64,000 nucleotides of DNA, taken from Buddleja alternifolia (taxonomy: Eukaryota; Streptophyta; Magnoliopsida; Lamiales; Scrophulariaceae). The stretch covers positions 28,674,199 through 28,738,198 of the forward strand of contig CM033405.1 of NCBI GenBank assembly GCA_019426215.1, in the 5' to 3' direction. This document shows, in pieces, positions 45,849 to 56,741 of this stretch (the stretch's first letter is position 1; the number at the start of each line of letters is the position of its first letter). The notes beneath the pieces were generated by a model. It was not told the DNA's origin, did no database searches, and saw only the letters and a program-made list of their open reading frames with translations. Both the position numbers and the translations under genes were made by a program.

Positions 45849-47703
45849 TTAACTACCTCCATCTGAACCTCTTTGGTCATTACAATTTCCAGATCCACCG
45901 GGAAATTTGTGGTTTGGATATCCTACATCTTGAACAAATTTTCGCAGCATCTCCTCCATGCTCACTTTCATCTCCTCTTTCATTCGTTTAATCTCGTCAT
46001 TCTTCATTTCAATAATTGCATCTCTTTTTCTCACTTCCTCAAACACGTTTTCTATCAATTTCTTGTTCTCTTCATTGTTTTTTCTTTGGTTTTCTCGCAC
46101 ATCTTCTATCTCTTGTGTTAATCCCACAATTACCTCACGAGACTCTCCCCGACCAGCAACTGATGAGCTGGAGCTCACACTATAACTCCCAGAAGTTTTG
46201 CATTGCCCAACTCCGTACAAACGGCCCTTTGATGGGCCTCCAGTCACTTCGCACCATGATGAAAAATCAAATGACGGTAACGAGGAGGAATCACTGGGAC
46301 CCTGCTTTGCCCTGTATTCTTCCTGTGCAAATATATGACAAAAATTGTTAATTCTTAATAATATATTAACAAGTAAATGAAACAAAACATCCCATATAAA
46401 AATTAAAGAAAAAGTAAATTCAGAACAAAAGTTAATAAGGAGAAACTTAATTAAAAGATACTTACACTAACTTTTTTTTATTTTTTATCCACAAACTCCC
46501 CAGTGCCTTGACTTATATGGCATCGCTCAAATAGCTCAAAATCATCAACACTGCGCTTAAGTGTTTTTTCCTACAATAATGATTATACTAATCAATGTTC
46601 TTACTAAATAGCAGAAAAAGAGATGGAAATTTGGAAACTAAACATACCATTTTTAGTCGATGTGCTTCTTTAGGGATGGAACCACAAGTATGTTTCGTGA
46701 CACATCCTTCCTTCTCAGTCATACGATTTTGCTTAGCTTTCTCACATTTTTTAGCATACTCCTCTGTAGCCCAGTACTTTTGCACCAATTCGTCCCATAT
46801 ATGAGTGCCCATCCAAGTTGGAGCTCTACCAAGCATGTCCAAATTACTTGGTTTTCTGCCTAATTGCTCCTTAGCATTGTCTAAAGCTTTTTTCTTGGAT
46901 TTGTAGAGCAATTCCCTCAATCGGGCACCAGCATTTTCGTTCCAAATTTTTCGTACACTTGCATCTGTTAGGTTATCCCACCTATATCTCAACTGAAATA
47001 TGGATATTTTAAAAAAAACTACTCAAGAATCAAACTTCAAATAACTTGATATAAAAATCAAACTTGAATAAAGTACCTTAAAATTCTCCCATAATAAATT
47101 TTTGGTCGCCTCTGGAACTTTCAGCCATCTTGGATATACTTCTGTGAAAATTCCCTTTATATCATTCGTCATATTCCGAGTAACATCTGCTTCAATAAAT
47201 CTAGTTGACAAAGTAAATGACAATAACAGAGAAAAAATTTAATATTTATTTTCACAAGTAAACAAATATACATATATATATATATGTATATATAATGCAA
47301 ACAAAGGATCAAGAAGTACCTAGAATCAATAATAGTTATCGTAATCCGATTGTCAGCACTTGCTGGCACTTGCGTCCCGTGATTAGGTCCCCTTCTCCGA
47401 GCATGTGAAGAAGTACCTTCTTCAGCTGTATCTATAGAATCATAATTTTCCCCCATCGGTGTCTCCTCAACCTACATAAAAATTAAATTATAATGTAAGA
47501 TATAACAGTAATGTAAATATTATTTTTAGATTTAAGCACATAAAAGTTAAATAAAGTTATACCTGTATATCGTCATGATGCACTCCATCAACAGAATTAG
47601 ACTCCAAACCCAAAGTCTCATCTACCTCTGTCTCTTCATCCCGAAGGTGTGCTCGTCCACGAGGGCCTCGTCCGCGGTGCGTAGCTCGCCCTCTAGTCGT
47701 CAT
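45849..47703 (-). pseudogene. CACTA accessory gene, Transposase_24 (Ptta/En/Spm) with premature stop
   Basis: Canonical GT-AG exons can be set at 47,703-47,563, 47,471-47,320, 47,200-47,077, 46,992-46,648, 46,570 to about 46,466 and 46,322-45,849, with reading phase kept across the first five. The product starts MTTRGRATHRGRGPRGRAHL (basic, Arg/Gly-rich). The PF03004-type core follows (WLKVPEATKNLLWENFK, KIWNENAGARLRELLYK, HIWDELVQKYWATEEY, KQNRMTEKEG). The last exon encodes a Lys/Glu-rich coiled coil. Exon 5 contains TAA at 46,480-46,478 within an A-rich run, where homologues continue, so the protein would end at 284 aa and lose the coiled coil. It may be a recent nonsense change or a sequencing artefact in the A-run. 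Confidence 0.75.
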
Positions 47704-47826
47704 CCTGTCATAAATAAATATAAATCAAATTAAATACACAACATGAAAGAAGATTATTCAAATAAATACACACTAAAATGCAATCAAATAATGAATAATC
47801 AGCAAAGTCACAAATTTTGGGAGATT

Positions 47827-48363
47827 TTCGTACTTGACCGTCCAGCCTCCAGTATTTTGGGCATAACTGCTTCATTAGAAATCAGATTGAGTTGATTCTT
47901 TAGGAAAATTAAAGCTAACAGAAAGGGCTACAATTCTTATGTTGAGATCTGGAGCAAAACACGTAATCTACACTTCACTAAAGCCACTAACTATTTCAGT
48001 GTTCACCTGATTTCCAGAATCAATAAATCTTGCACCTTCTCATGTAAACAAAATTTAAGAAAGAAAAGTTTACATGAAGTGATTGAAATATAAGACAATT
48101 CAAGGTAAGTACATCAAACACACATATTAAGACTTCAATAATAAGAAATCTAAAAATAAAAACACTAGCATACAAACAACACAAACACACAGATTATCCA
48201 TTAAGCTGCCAATTCAAATTCGTACTTGACCGTCCAACCTCCAGTATTTTGGGCATAACTGCTTCATTAGAAATCGGATTGAGTTGATTCTTTAGGAAAA
48301 TTAAAGCTAACAGAAAGGGCTACAATTCTTATGTTGAGATCTGGAGCAAAAGAAGTAATCTAC
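47827..48363. repeat. 145-bp direct repeat inside CACTA 2
   Basis: 47,827-47,972 and 48,219-48,363 are nearly identical (TTCGTACTTGACCGTCCARC...GGAGCAAAA). They lie between the accessory gene and the F-box gene, upstream of the accessory gene's ATG. Confidence 0.85.
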
Positions 48364-48552
48364 AAGGCGTAAATTGAGCAGCAGAGGCGGATCTGGTGAG
48401 CTTTGAGCAGCAGAGGCGGCGGATTTGGTGAGCAGCAGGTTGGTTGCAAATGTTTTTGTGAAATTTGCTAAGTCCCAAATAATATATCCCTATTTTGTCT
48501 TAACTTTTGGATAAAAGATATAAAAGTATTTTGGGCTTTTGTAAGTAACAAC

Positions 48553-48640
48553 AGGTGCCTTAGTGTGGTGGTAAGGAGCTTAGAGTTTAAGTGGGTGGTC
48601 TTTGGTTCGATTCTTTGAAGTAGCATTTTAGTTTTTTTTA
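48553..48640 (+). ncRNA. Possible tRNA-derived SINE fragment
   Basis: An A-box-like TTAGTGTGGTGGTAAGG is followed 38 nt later by a B-box-like GGTTCGATTCT and a T-rich tail. The segment is short and no flanking duplication was found. Confidence 0.35.
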
Positions 48641-48838
48641 AAATATTAGTCATTGTTAATTCAATCTAATTAAAATAAATATGAATTATATTTTTTAATT
48701 TGAATTACTTCTAGTCTTCAAATATTTTTAATTTAATATTTATTTTTATTTCAAACATACATGAAAAATACAAACGAATATATATAGTATAAATAATATT
48801 TCAACACATTTGACAACAAAGTTGACTCGGTGCAATTT

Positions 48839-50445
48839 TCATTCTCCTCTTATTCTAGGGTAAGCCCCTTTTATGAAACGAATTTGCACAGTAGATGACG
48901 CGGTAGCTTCATACACTCTAATTGATGCTCTCTTATACACACCAATTGGATCATAAAAAAATTGATTAACACAGTAGATATTTAGTGTATCCAACTCAGT
49001 TGCTTGCGACAACACGTACAGAATGTAGCTTAGCTCGCAATCAGAACCCGAGAAGTTGAAGATCGTGACCTCATTCAATGCCTCCAATCCCATTGCTTGC
49101 AACTTCCAGTCCTTTACGGAGTTGGATACACTATTGCCTGCGTTTTTCCATGGTGCACCCTACACATGTTAAGTCAAATACAATTTTATTTTAGAAACCC
49201 AAACAAAGAACGTGTTTAATAAACCATGTAATAACTAATCTCTTGACAAACCATAAAACTTAAAATATTACCACCAAATCGACTTCAAACTCATTCAAGC
49301 CTGTACATCTACTGATGAGCACCAATGTGATAGCAAGATTGTGAAGCAGCTTTGAACACCTGATCTCTAGGCTGTGCATATTAACAAAAAAGTACTTCGC
49401 CATAATGCGATGTAGAGACTCCGCATGCGCCAACCTCTAAACAAACAATTCAAAAATAAATAAATCAAAACAACTTTTTAAAAGCATTTGTACTTATTCA
49501 AACAATGATAGATAGATATACCCTAACAAAATCAACCGGGACACATGCTCGTTCGCTGGACAACAATTCTTTCGTCATTTTTACAACCTCTCGAAGTAGT
49601 CGGTATGTCGAGCAAGTTGATGACATGTAGTGTCGATGATGATGTACTATCCACTGTAAAGAACAAGCTAACGGCCCCAATACTTGTAAATGACCCGGAC
49701 CCTGTTCGTCTTGTTTCAATAAAATAACAAGGACATCTACATTGGGGAAGTGTACTTTTATATTCACATTTCCTTGGGCCCGATTGAATGTCATCTTGAA
49801 TATTTTTACAGAAGGCAAATATGCCTCAAATTCTGTTAGTCCTCTAAAATCACAGTTCAATAACTGCAAATCATTCAACTCGGGACACCATTTTCCAAGG
49901 CGGGAAGAAAATGTGTTATCATATAGCACGATGTGCTTCAATATGAGTCTTTTTAAATTTCGTAAATTATATCTATCTTCCCACCTAACAATGTAGTTCG
50001 GTAAATATAATTTTAACTGAACAAGAGTGTGTGACAAAAACAGGCCGTTAGGGAGTGAAGTGGACAACCGGCCGACTAATTTCAGTATATGCACAGAATG
50101 ATCTATTCCAAACGCCACCCACTCTTGCCTTATCCAATGCAATGCCTCGGCCCCCATTGGTAACTCAAAGCTCAAGGTTTCAACCACACTTTCATTATGT
50201 TCAAGTATAGTGCGATTAACAAAATTAATAAAATCGAAACCATGATAACCCCTTTGTTCGAAACGGTTAATATCGAATAAAAGAGTAGGGATGGAATACC
50301 AACAATGTTGAAAATATTTTGATAAAAAACCCAATCGGGCTGCCTCCACAATGCATGCATCCCTTGATAACCTTCCCATAACATGAAAAATTATATCCTC
50401 ACAAAGGAAACTAAGTCCATTATTAGAAATTGTACCTCGTTCCAT
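48839..50445 (-). CDS. F-box/LRR (FBD-like) protein captured in CACTA 2
   Basis: Three exons (50,445-49,522, 49,436-49,272, 49,159-48,839) with GT-AG borders and phase-0 introns join into an uninterrupted 469-aa frame. Residues 10-60 form an F-box-like domain (LCEDIIFHVMGRLSRDA, then FLSKYFQHCWYSIPTLLFD). Leucine-rich repeats typical of plant F-box/LRR proteins follow (LVQLKLYLPNY, LKRLILKHIVLYDN, CPELNDLQLLNCDF, LPSVKIFKMTF). The C-terminal exon resembles the FBD region (LNEVTIFNFSG...VQIRFIKG). Family members are substrate receptors of SCF ubiquitin ligases. It sits wholly inside the CACTA element and is bracketed by direct repeats, so it is probably a transduplicated host gene. The intact frame is notable; expression is unknown. 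Confidence 0.78.
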
Positions 50446-51116
50446 GATTGTTTATATGAACTATCCTCTGTTTATACTCTGTTTGTACCTTAAGCATACG
50501 ACAGGAGCTGGAGGTTGATGACGACGTGCGGCTGGGCGGAGGTGATGGAGTATGGCTGATTTAGGCGGAGCTTGAGCAGCAGAGGCGGATCTGGTCAGAG
50601 CTTGGCAGAGTTGGTTTGTAGATTTTTTGTGAAATTTGCCAAGTCGCAAATAATATATCCCTCTTTTATCTTGACTCTTTGATAAAAGATATAAATATAT
50701 TTTGAGCATTTGTAGTTAAAGGTAGTTAACCTTTACCTTTAACTTTAATTAACCTTAACTTATTAGGTAAAAAAATAGTGATAAAAGAGAAAAACAATGC
50801 AATGAAACGATGGACTTAATTGACAACTTTAATTAACCTTTATCGAGGATATGAAATTTCAAGATCTGCCCAAGATCTTTCATTGAGATAAGAAAATAAC
50901 TTTAGGGTACAAAGAATTATTATTAAATATAAGCACATTAAATGACACGGTGACTGAGTAAAAAATGTCTCTTGATATTAAAGCGAGCACAGTCACATGT
51001 CTTTTGATCCTCACTAACTTTATTGTCCAAATTTTACAATCATTTCACTGGAAAATTCTATTTAAGCGAATATTTAGTCTTTCAACTATTGTAAAGATTC
51101 TTTTTATAATAATAAT

Positions 51117-51124
51117 AATAATAA

Positions 51125-51161
<37 letters not shown>
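51117..51161. repeat. (AAT)n(AAG)n compound microsatellite
   Basis: About seven AAT and nine to ten AAG units run in succession inside CACTA 2. Confidence 0.9.
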
Positions 51162-51621
51162 TGTTTTATGTCATCTCTGATTAGTCACTGTTTTACCATT
51201 TCTTTAGTTTTGTTAAGAAAAAAAAATGCAATAAATGAAATTGATTGACTTTAATTTGCTTGATTAATATTTACCTTAACAAAATAATATTTTACCACAT
51301 GAGTCGTTGGTAGTGAAAGGGAGGACTTGCTTTTAACTTTAACTTTAATTAACTTTAACTTTAACTTTAATTTTAGCCCAATTACCTTTAACTTTAGCCC
51401 CGCCATGTCCGAATTAGCCCTAGCCCAATTGACATTTTTAGTCCTAATGATTTAAATATTTAGAATATATCCCCTCATCTTCACCTTTAACTTTAATTAA
51501 CCTTAACTTATTAGGTAAAAAAATAGTGATAAAAGAGAAAAATAATGCAATGAAACGATGGACCCAATTGACAACTTTAATTAACCTTTATCGAGGATAT
51601 GAAATTTCAAAATTCGTCTCT

Positions 51622-52150
51622 AATTCCGACTCTGATTGCCGATGAAAATGAGACTTTTTTTCGGTCTCTAAATCCGTCTTTGTTCGAAATTTAGAGATGG
51701 AAAAAATCCGTCTCTAATTCGGTCTCAAACTAAAGATAAATATTTTATTTTTAAATCTATCTTTAATTCCGACTCTGATTGCCAATGAAAATGAGACCTT
51801 TTTTTCGTCTCTAAATCCGTCTCTGTTCGAAATTTAGAGATGAAAAAAAATCGTCTCTAATTCGGTCTCAAAATAAAGATAAAGATTTTATTTTTAAATC
51901 CGTCTCTAATTCCGACTCTGATTGCCGATGAAAATGAGACTTTTTTTCCGTCTCTAAATCCGTCTCTGTTCGAAATTTAGAGATGGAAAAAATCCGTCTC
52001 TAATTCAGTCTCAAAATAAAGATAAAGATTTTATTTTTAAATTCGTCTCTAATTCCGACTCTGATTGCCGATGAAAATGAGACTTTTTTTCCGTCTCTAA
52101 ATCAGTCTCTGTTCGAAATTTAGAGATGGAAAAAAATCCGTCTCTAATTT
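51622..52150. repeat. 143-bp tandem repeats in the CACTA 2 subterminal region
   Basis: ATTCCGACTCTGATTGCC begins units at about 51,623, 51,766, 51,909 and 52,052, giving a 143-bp period over about 3.7 copies. Each unit contains several CCGTCTCT motifs and TTCGAAATTTAGAGATG. Confidence 0.85.
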
Positions 52151-52419
52151 GCGTAATTTAAAGCCTTCCTTTAGAGACGGATTCAGAGATGGAATATTAT
52201 CCGTCTTTATATCCGTCTCTAAATCCGTCTCTGTTTTATCCTAAATTCATTTTTCATGAATTTATTGATGAAATTGAGACGGTTTCCTACGTCCGTCGAT
52301 GATCCGTCTCAAATCAGAGACGGATATCATTTCCGTCTCAAATTCCGTCTCTGATTTGAGACGGATTCGTGTCCGTCTCTGATTTTCCGTCTCTGAAACC
52401 TTGTTTTCTTGTAGTGGAG

Positions 52420-52830
52420 AAAATTCCCACTAAACGATTAAATGCAAATGAGGGTCATTGGGCCCATAATATCCGTGTCCAACAATCTTAAACATAACTT
52501 ATCTCAACTATTAAAATGTTTAAAACTCTTGCTCAAAAAAAATAAATGTTTAAAACTCCTATATTGGATTGTTAAAAAAATTATATTATGATTTAATGTT
52601 AAATTAAGTGCTTTTATGTTACACATACTTTTATGTTTATGTTACTAGCATAGATCCCGTGCTATGCACTGCAACAAATTAAATACTATAATATATGAAT
52701 TTTTCTTCAATTTTAATGTATTTATATTACTTTCAGTAATACAATTAGTCTCGTTTATTTTTTACAATAATCCACAATGAAAAATAATATTCGACCTATC
52801 TAGATCACCTAAATATATTTTTGAAATTAA
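52420..52830. other. AT-rich spacer
   Basis: No gene or recognisable element is seen. It is plain AT-rich spacer between the CACTA and the Stowaway element. Confidence 0.4.
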
Positions 52831-52832
52831 TA

Positions 52833-53188
52833 CTTTCTCTGTCTAAAAAAAGATGTCCACTATTCCATTTTTATCAATTCCAAAATGTTTGTCACTCAAT
52901 ATAAAAGTAGGTATTAAGTGTCTAACCTTACTACCCTACCCTTTATTTTAATTGAGAAATATATAATTAATTCATTTTTATTATAAAACTTGCAATCTTA
53001 TTTAAGGAAAGAAATTTTTTAAATGAATAATAGACAATACTTATAAATTAAACTAAAATCATGGTATACTTTAGAAGGTAATGTTATTTCTTCTTTTGGT
53101 TTATGGAAAAGGTAATTTTGGGAAACAATGAACTTTTGTTAATTCTTATCAAAAGTCAATGGGAACATTCTTCTTGAGATGGAAGGAG
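52833..53188. mobile_element. Stowaway-type MITE
   Basis: The ends are CTTTCTCTGTCTAAAAAAAG and, reverse-complemented, CTCCTTCCATCTCAAGAAG. Both follow the Stowaway CTCCYTCYRTCTC form, with a TA duplication (52,831-52,832 and 53,189-53,190). Confidence 0.75.
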
Positions 53189-53190
53189 TA

Positions 53191-54167
53191 GAATACTTGT
53201 TTAAGTTCATAGGTATAAGAAAACATAACATTGAGAAGAAACATTAATTTTGATGTGATACTATATATTTTCTTCTACCAAAATTTTTACTATTCAAATG
53301 CCTAGTCGAACTATTTCCTTAAGTGCATATTTTCTTTGATTTAATCATTTAAAAAAAAAAAGAGTAGTTGTAAGGCCGAATTTGTAGTGCGGTGACTCGT
53401 AAGTTGAAATTACTCGAGCATAAATCTATCAACAATTTCTTTAATATGCAAAAACAACACTCATATATATTGGTTAATTGTTAAATCTTAGATGGTTCCA
53501 GTATAAAATTGTTGCTTTGATTTGGATGTTGAAGTACAGTGTACCTTCAATTACAAATGTTAAACTATCAACACATTTTAGTTTCACAAATATTTAAGTT
53601 GATGAATCTATTGCTGATTTTTAAGCATACAGATTTAATGTCAAACAAAGTATAAATGTTGATGTAGCACTTAAATCCTCAAAAACGTTCATCACAATCT
53701 TGATAGGTCATGTATTCTAAAAGAATTCTTGACTAAACAGAAAGTAAAATAAAACTAAAAAATACACGAACATATGTTGTAAACCAATTTTAATAACTGA
53801 AGCAGAATGTATAATATAAAACTTTTTGAATGCGTTGAGCTCTCAATATTTATCAAGAAAAAGATGAATCAAGATCAACTAATAATTATTATCAAATCAA
53901 TCTCTAGTGTAGAATTCAATATAAATTAGATATTCTTGAATCGTTCGATAAGAAAATGAGTAAATTTGTGATAGGAATAAAAGGAGAAACACAATTTCAA
54001 TCTTTCACGAATAAATTATGTTATACTTGTAATAACATAATTTATTAACTTTCACAGCCACATAGAAATGCTTAAATCTGGTATAGCTCTCTCTCTCTCT
54101 CTCTCTCTCTGTAAGATCTTAATATTACTATATGCAAGGAATTTAGAAATAGTAAATATAAAATAGG
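53191..54167. other. AT-rich spacer with (CT)n microsatellite
   Basis: No coding signal is seen. A (CT)13 tract lies near 54,088-54,113. Otherwise it is AT-rich without identifiable repeats. Confidence 0.4.
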
Positions 54168-54300
54168 GAGAATTACTAAAAATCCCATAAATAAATTTTA
54201 TTATCCAAAAAACTCATGAAAATATTTTTCAAACCAAAAAACTCATTCCATAAACTTTTCATTCCCAAACCCCCAACATCTAGGGTTGATAAATTTATGG
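54168..54300. mobile_element. Fragment of the 32,535-type MULE MITE
   Basis: GAATTACTAAAAATCCC...CATGAAAATATTTTTCAA...AAACTTTTCATTC parallels the left end of the element at 32,535 over about 120 bp. No right end was found. Confidence 0.6.
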
Positions 54301-54786
54301 GTTGAATAAAAAATTAATCAATTGTAGTTTTGTGTAAAAAAATTATTTATTAGAACTTTTACGGTGATAATCGTACAAATTATGAACATCAATAAGAACT
54401 ATTGAACGTGAGGAATGCAACATGACCTTGTTCTAATTCGAGGCCTTCGTGTAGTTGAATTTGATTTTGTCTTTCGTCACAATAGTGCTGCTAGCTTCTC
54501 AAGAAATGATGTAGCGAATTTCGAACTCCTATCAGACGGAACTTCAGTAGAAGATTTTTTTGGAATGGAAGATTGTTCAATTGTGCAAAAACATTTGGTC
54601 CATTTCAATTTTAAATTATTGTAATTGATATATTTCCTTATTCTTAAGACTAAATTCATTATGACTAAAACATGGAAAACTTCAATCTTGCCTTGGAAAT
54701 TGGACAATATTTAATGATGAAGTAAATTTCAAGATTAACTAATGAATCTTTTTTTAAGAAATAAAAAAAAAATTCAAAATTTTAGA

Positions 54787-54998
54787 TTTTTTTTTTTGTT
54801 TTTAATTCGAGAGGGAGGGGGATACCCTACATATCTAGCCCGAGAAACCCGGATTGATAGTTATAATCTTGAGCCATAAAGACTCTATCTAGCTCCATAA
54901 AGGAGGGGAGAGCTACAACTTGTGGTAGTCTGGATTCGAACCCAGGACCTCTCACATAAAGTGGGAGGTGGATACCACTAGACCAACAGGTCTTTAGT
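54787..54998 (-). mobile_element. tRNA-derived SINE
   Basis: On the minus strand the head reads TTGGTCTAGTGGTATCCACC (A box) and GGTCCTGGGTTCGAATCC (B box). A body with CACAAGTTGTAGCTCTCCCC follows, then an A-rich 3' tail. The perfect 11-bp duplication AAAATTTTAGA flanks it (54,776-54,786 and 54,999-55,009). Length about 212 bp. Confidence 0.88.
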
Positions 54999-55238
54999 AA
55001 AATTTTAGAAAATTAGAATGAGCTCAATTGAAGTCAAAATTGGTCAAACACTTCCTTCAAATATATAATAGTATAGATGCTCCATAATATAGGTGAAGCT
55101 TTTCGGTTGAGACATGTTCTTTAATTCCTCCTTCATCCCTATTTTCTCAAATTTGCTAGCTCAATATTCATGTTGCGTCGGTCTGGTGTCAATGTCACCT
55201 TGTTAGTTGTTATATCCGCACACCAAACATGTTATACA

Positions 55239-55997
55239 CAATGTATTAAATTTTGGTATCGATGTCGATATCGGGGTAGTAAATTTACAGAAATTTCGAT
55301 GAAAATTTCGGGGATATTTAAAATTCCGGTTTCAATTTTAAAGAAATCATGAAAATTTATAGAACTATTTGAAAATTTACAATGAAACGTTGTGTAATTA
55401 ACTTTAAATATCATAATTATATATTTTTTACATTAATAATATTTCATGTTTAATATATGCATAATGAATGTTGTTGAATAGAATGACTAATACCTGCTGT
55501 GAAAAATATGAAATAATGGTAGTAAAATAATAATCAAATATCATAAGAATTTCATTAAAATAAAGTGTACCACAATTTTAGTGAAACTCATTATCAAAAC
55601 CACATAAGCTTCTAAGAGGATTTTTATGAGACCTTATTTATATAATTTGTGTGTTCAAACCCGGATTTTTATTAACTTATTGCCTAATATCATTTTTAGA
55701 TTCGTATTAATTTTTTTGTTTATTTGTTTACATAATTGGTTATTTATTATCTTTTCTTTTAATATGAAAGAGCATTTGACCCTAATTTTTAGCTATAAAT
55801 TATTTTAAAAAATTAAAAATAATTATTATTTTAAATTTCGGGTTTCCATGAAAATTTTGGAAAATTTAGAATCTCAGTCGAAATTTCAGAAGATATTTTG
55901 CAAAATTAGATCGAAGGTTCGATTTCGCTTCGGAAACCCCCCAAAATTTGAAATTTCGACTGAAATTTCTATGTTTCGGGCTAAATTTTAGACCCTA
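55239..55997. mobile_element. hAT-type MITE upstream of PELPK gene F
   Basis: The 8-bp duplication GTTATACA lies at 55,231-55,238 and 55,998-56,005. The equivalent place upstream of gene E (near 42,251, CATGTTATATATGATAG) is uninterrupted. The ends (CAATGTATTAAATTTTGG; reverse-complemented TAGGGTCTAAAATTTAG) are only partly inverted. The interior is rich in GAAATTTCG motifs in both orientations. Confidence 0.75.
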
Positions 55998-56133
55998 GTT
56001 ATACATGATAGAAAAACTACGGTATAACTTGAACTATTAATATATACGACTGAGAAGTTGACCTACTTTTCACTGTCACACCCTTATTCCACCAACCGAA
56101 CCAAAGCTTTAGACGTTTCTCCACATTGAATGT

Positions 56134-56176
56134 CTATATAAACTCAAAAACCAAATCTTTTTCCATGCATCCCTCA
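56134..56176 (+). promoter_or_regulatory. Core promoter of PELPK gene F
   Basis: The CTATATAA box is at 56,134-56,141 and TCCATGCATC at 56,162-56,171. A CACTGTCACACCCTTATTCC block lies upstream, as in D and E. Confidence 0.7.
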
Positions 56177-56231
56177 CACATAGAATCAACAATTAAAATC
56201 AAAGAAAAAAGTTGTGCTCATATCAAACAAT

Positions 56232-56741
56232 ATGGCATGCAATCATTTCCGCCCCTCATTTTTCTTGTTACTGCTCATTACTTTATCATCAATAACTGGA
56301 AACACGATTCAAATTGAGGCTCGCCACCTCCTGGAAATGACCTTGCCCGAGATTCCCAAGCCCGAAATTCCTTTGCCACAAATTCCATCTTTACCAAAAA
56401 CTGAACTACCAACACTTCCAAAACCCGAGCTACCAACTATACCTAAGCCCGAGCTCCCGACATTGCCTAAGCCCGAGCTTCCAGCGTTGCCAAAACCGGA
56501 GCATCCAGCAGGATTGTCAAAACCAGAGCTACCAGCATTGTCGAAGGCTGAGTTGCCAAAGCCCGAGGTTCCTGAATTACCAAAGCCCCAAATTCCGGAG
56601 CTGTCAAAACCTGAAATTCCAACATTGTCAAAGCCTGAGTTGCCAACTCTCCCGAAGCCCGAATTGCCTAAGCTGCCTGAGCTACCAAAGTTTCCAGAAT
56701 TGCCTAAACCCACTTTGCCAGAAGTGCCCAAATTCCCTTGA
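56232..56741 (+). CDS. PELPK1-like: PELPK-repeat secreted proline-rich protein (copy F)
   Basis: A single exon of 169 aa. It has the signal peptide MACNHFRPSFFLLLLITLSS and mature start RHLLEM; TLPEIPKPEIPLP is intact as in B and C. About ten octapeptides follow, one with Glu-His (PEHPAGLSK) in place of PELPAGLPK, and the C-terminus ends KFP instead of KSP. The frame is open. The ATG at 56,232 is the conserved one; the TTG six codons upstream lies after the TATA box but is not an ATG. The upstream flank is interrupted by a hAT MITE at 55,239-55,997, about 140 bp before the TATA box, which could affect its regulation. Confidence 0.88.
   Translation: MACNHFRPSFFLLLLITLSSITGNTIQIEARHLLEMTLPEIPKPEIPLPQIPSLPKTELPTLPKPELPTIPKPELPTLPKPELPALPKPEHPAGLSKPELPALSKAELPKPEVPELPKPQIPELSKPEIPTLSKPELPTLPKPELPKLPELPKFPELPKPTLPEVPKFP

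Larger units (their letters stand above)
48376..50719. repeat. Direct repeats flanking the captured F-box gene
   Basis: 48,376-48,548 and 50,573-50,719 share GAGCAGCAGAGGCGGATCTGG, TTTTTGTGAAATTTGCYAAGTC, AAATAATATATCCCT and GATAAAAGATATAAA in the same order. The first lies just after the F-box stop on the minus strand, the second just before its start. They bracket the gene. Confidence 0.8.
44880..52416 (-). mobile_element. CACTA (En/Spm) element 2, 7,537 bp, with captured F-box gene
   Basis: The termini are CACTACAAGAAAACAGAG and GTTTTCTTGTAGTG, with the 3-bp duplication GAG (44,877-44,879 and 52,417-52,419). Subterminal regions consist of dozens of copies of CCGTCTCTRA and its complement (44,890-45,530 and 51,610-52,400). 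The right side includes about four tandem 143-bp units. On the minus strand it carries an En/Spm accessory gene (45,849-47,703) and a three-exon F-box gene (48,839-50,445). No TNP2-like transposase is seen, so it would need one supplied in trans. Confidence 0.92.

Noticed and set aside
50965..51180. 71-codon frame ending in an Ile- and Arg-rich run
   Set aside because: The tail is a translation of the AAT/AAG microsatellite inside CACTA 2.
54787..54998. Possible tRNA gene on the minus strand
   Set aside because: A and B boxes are present, but the A-rich tail, body sequence and 11-bp duplication identify a SINE.
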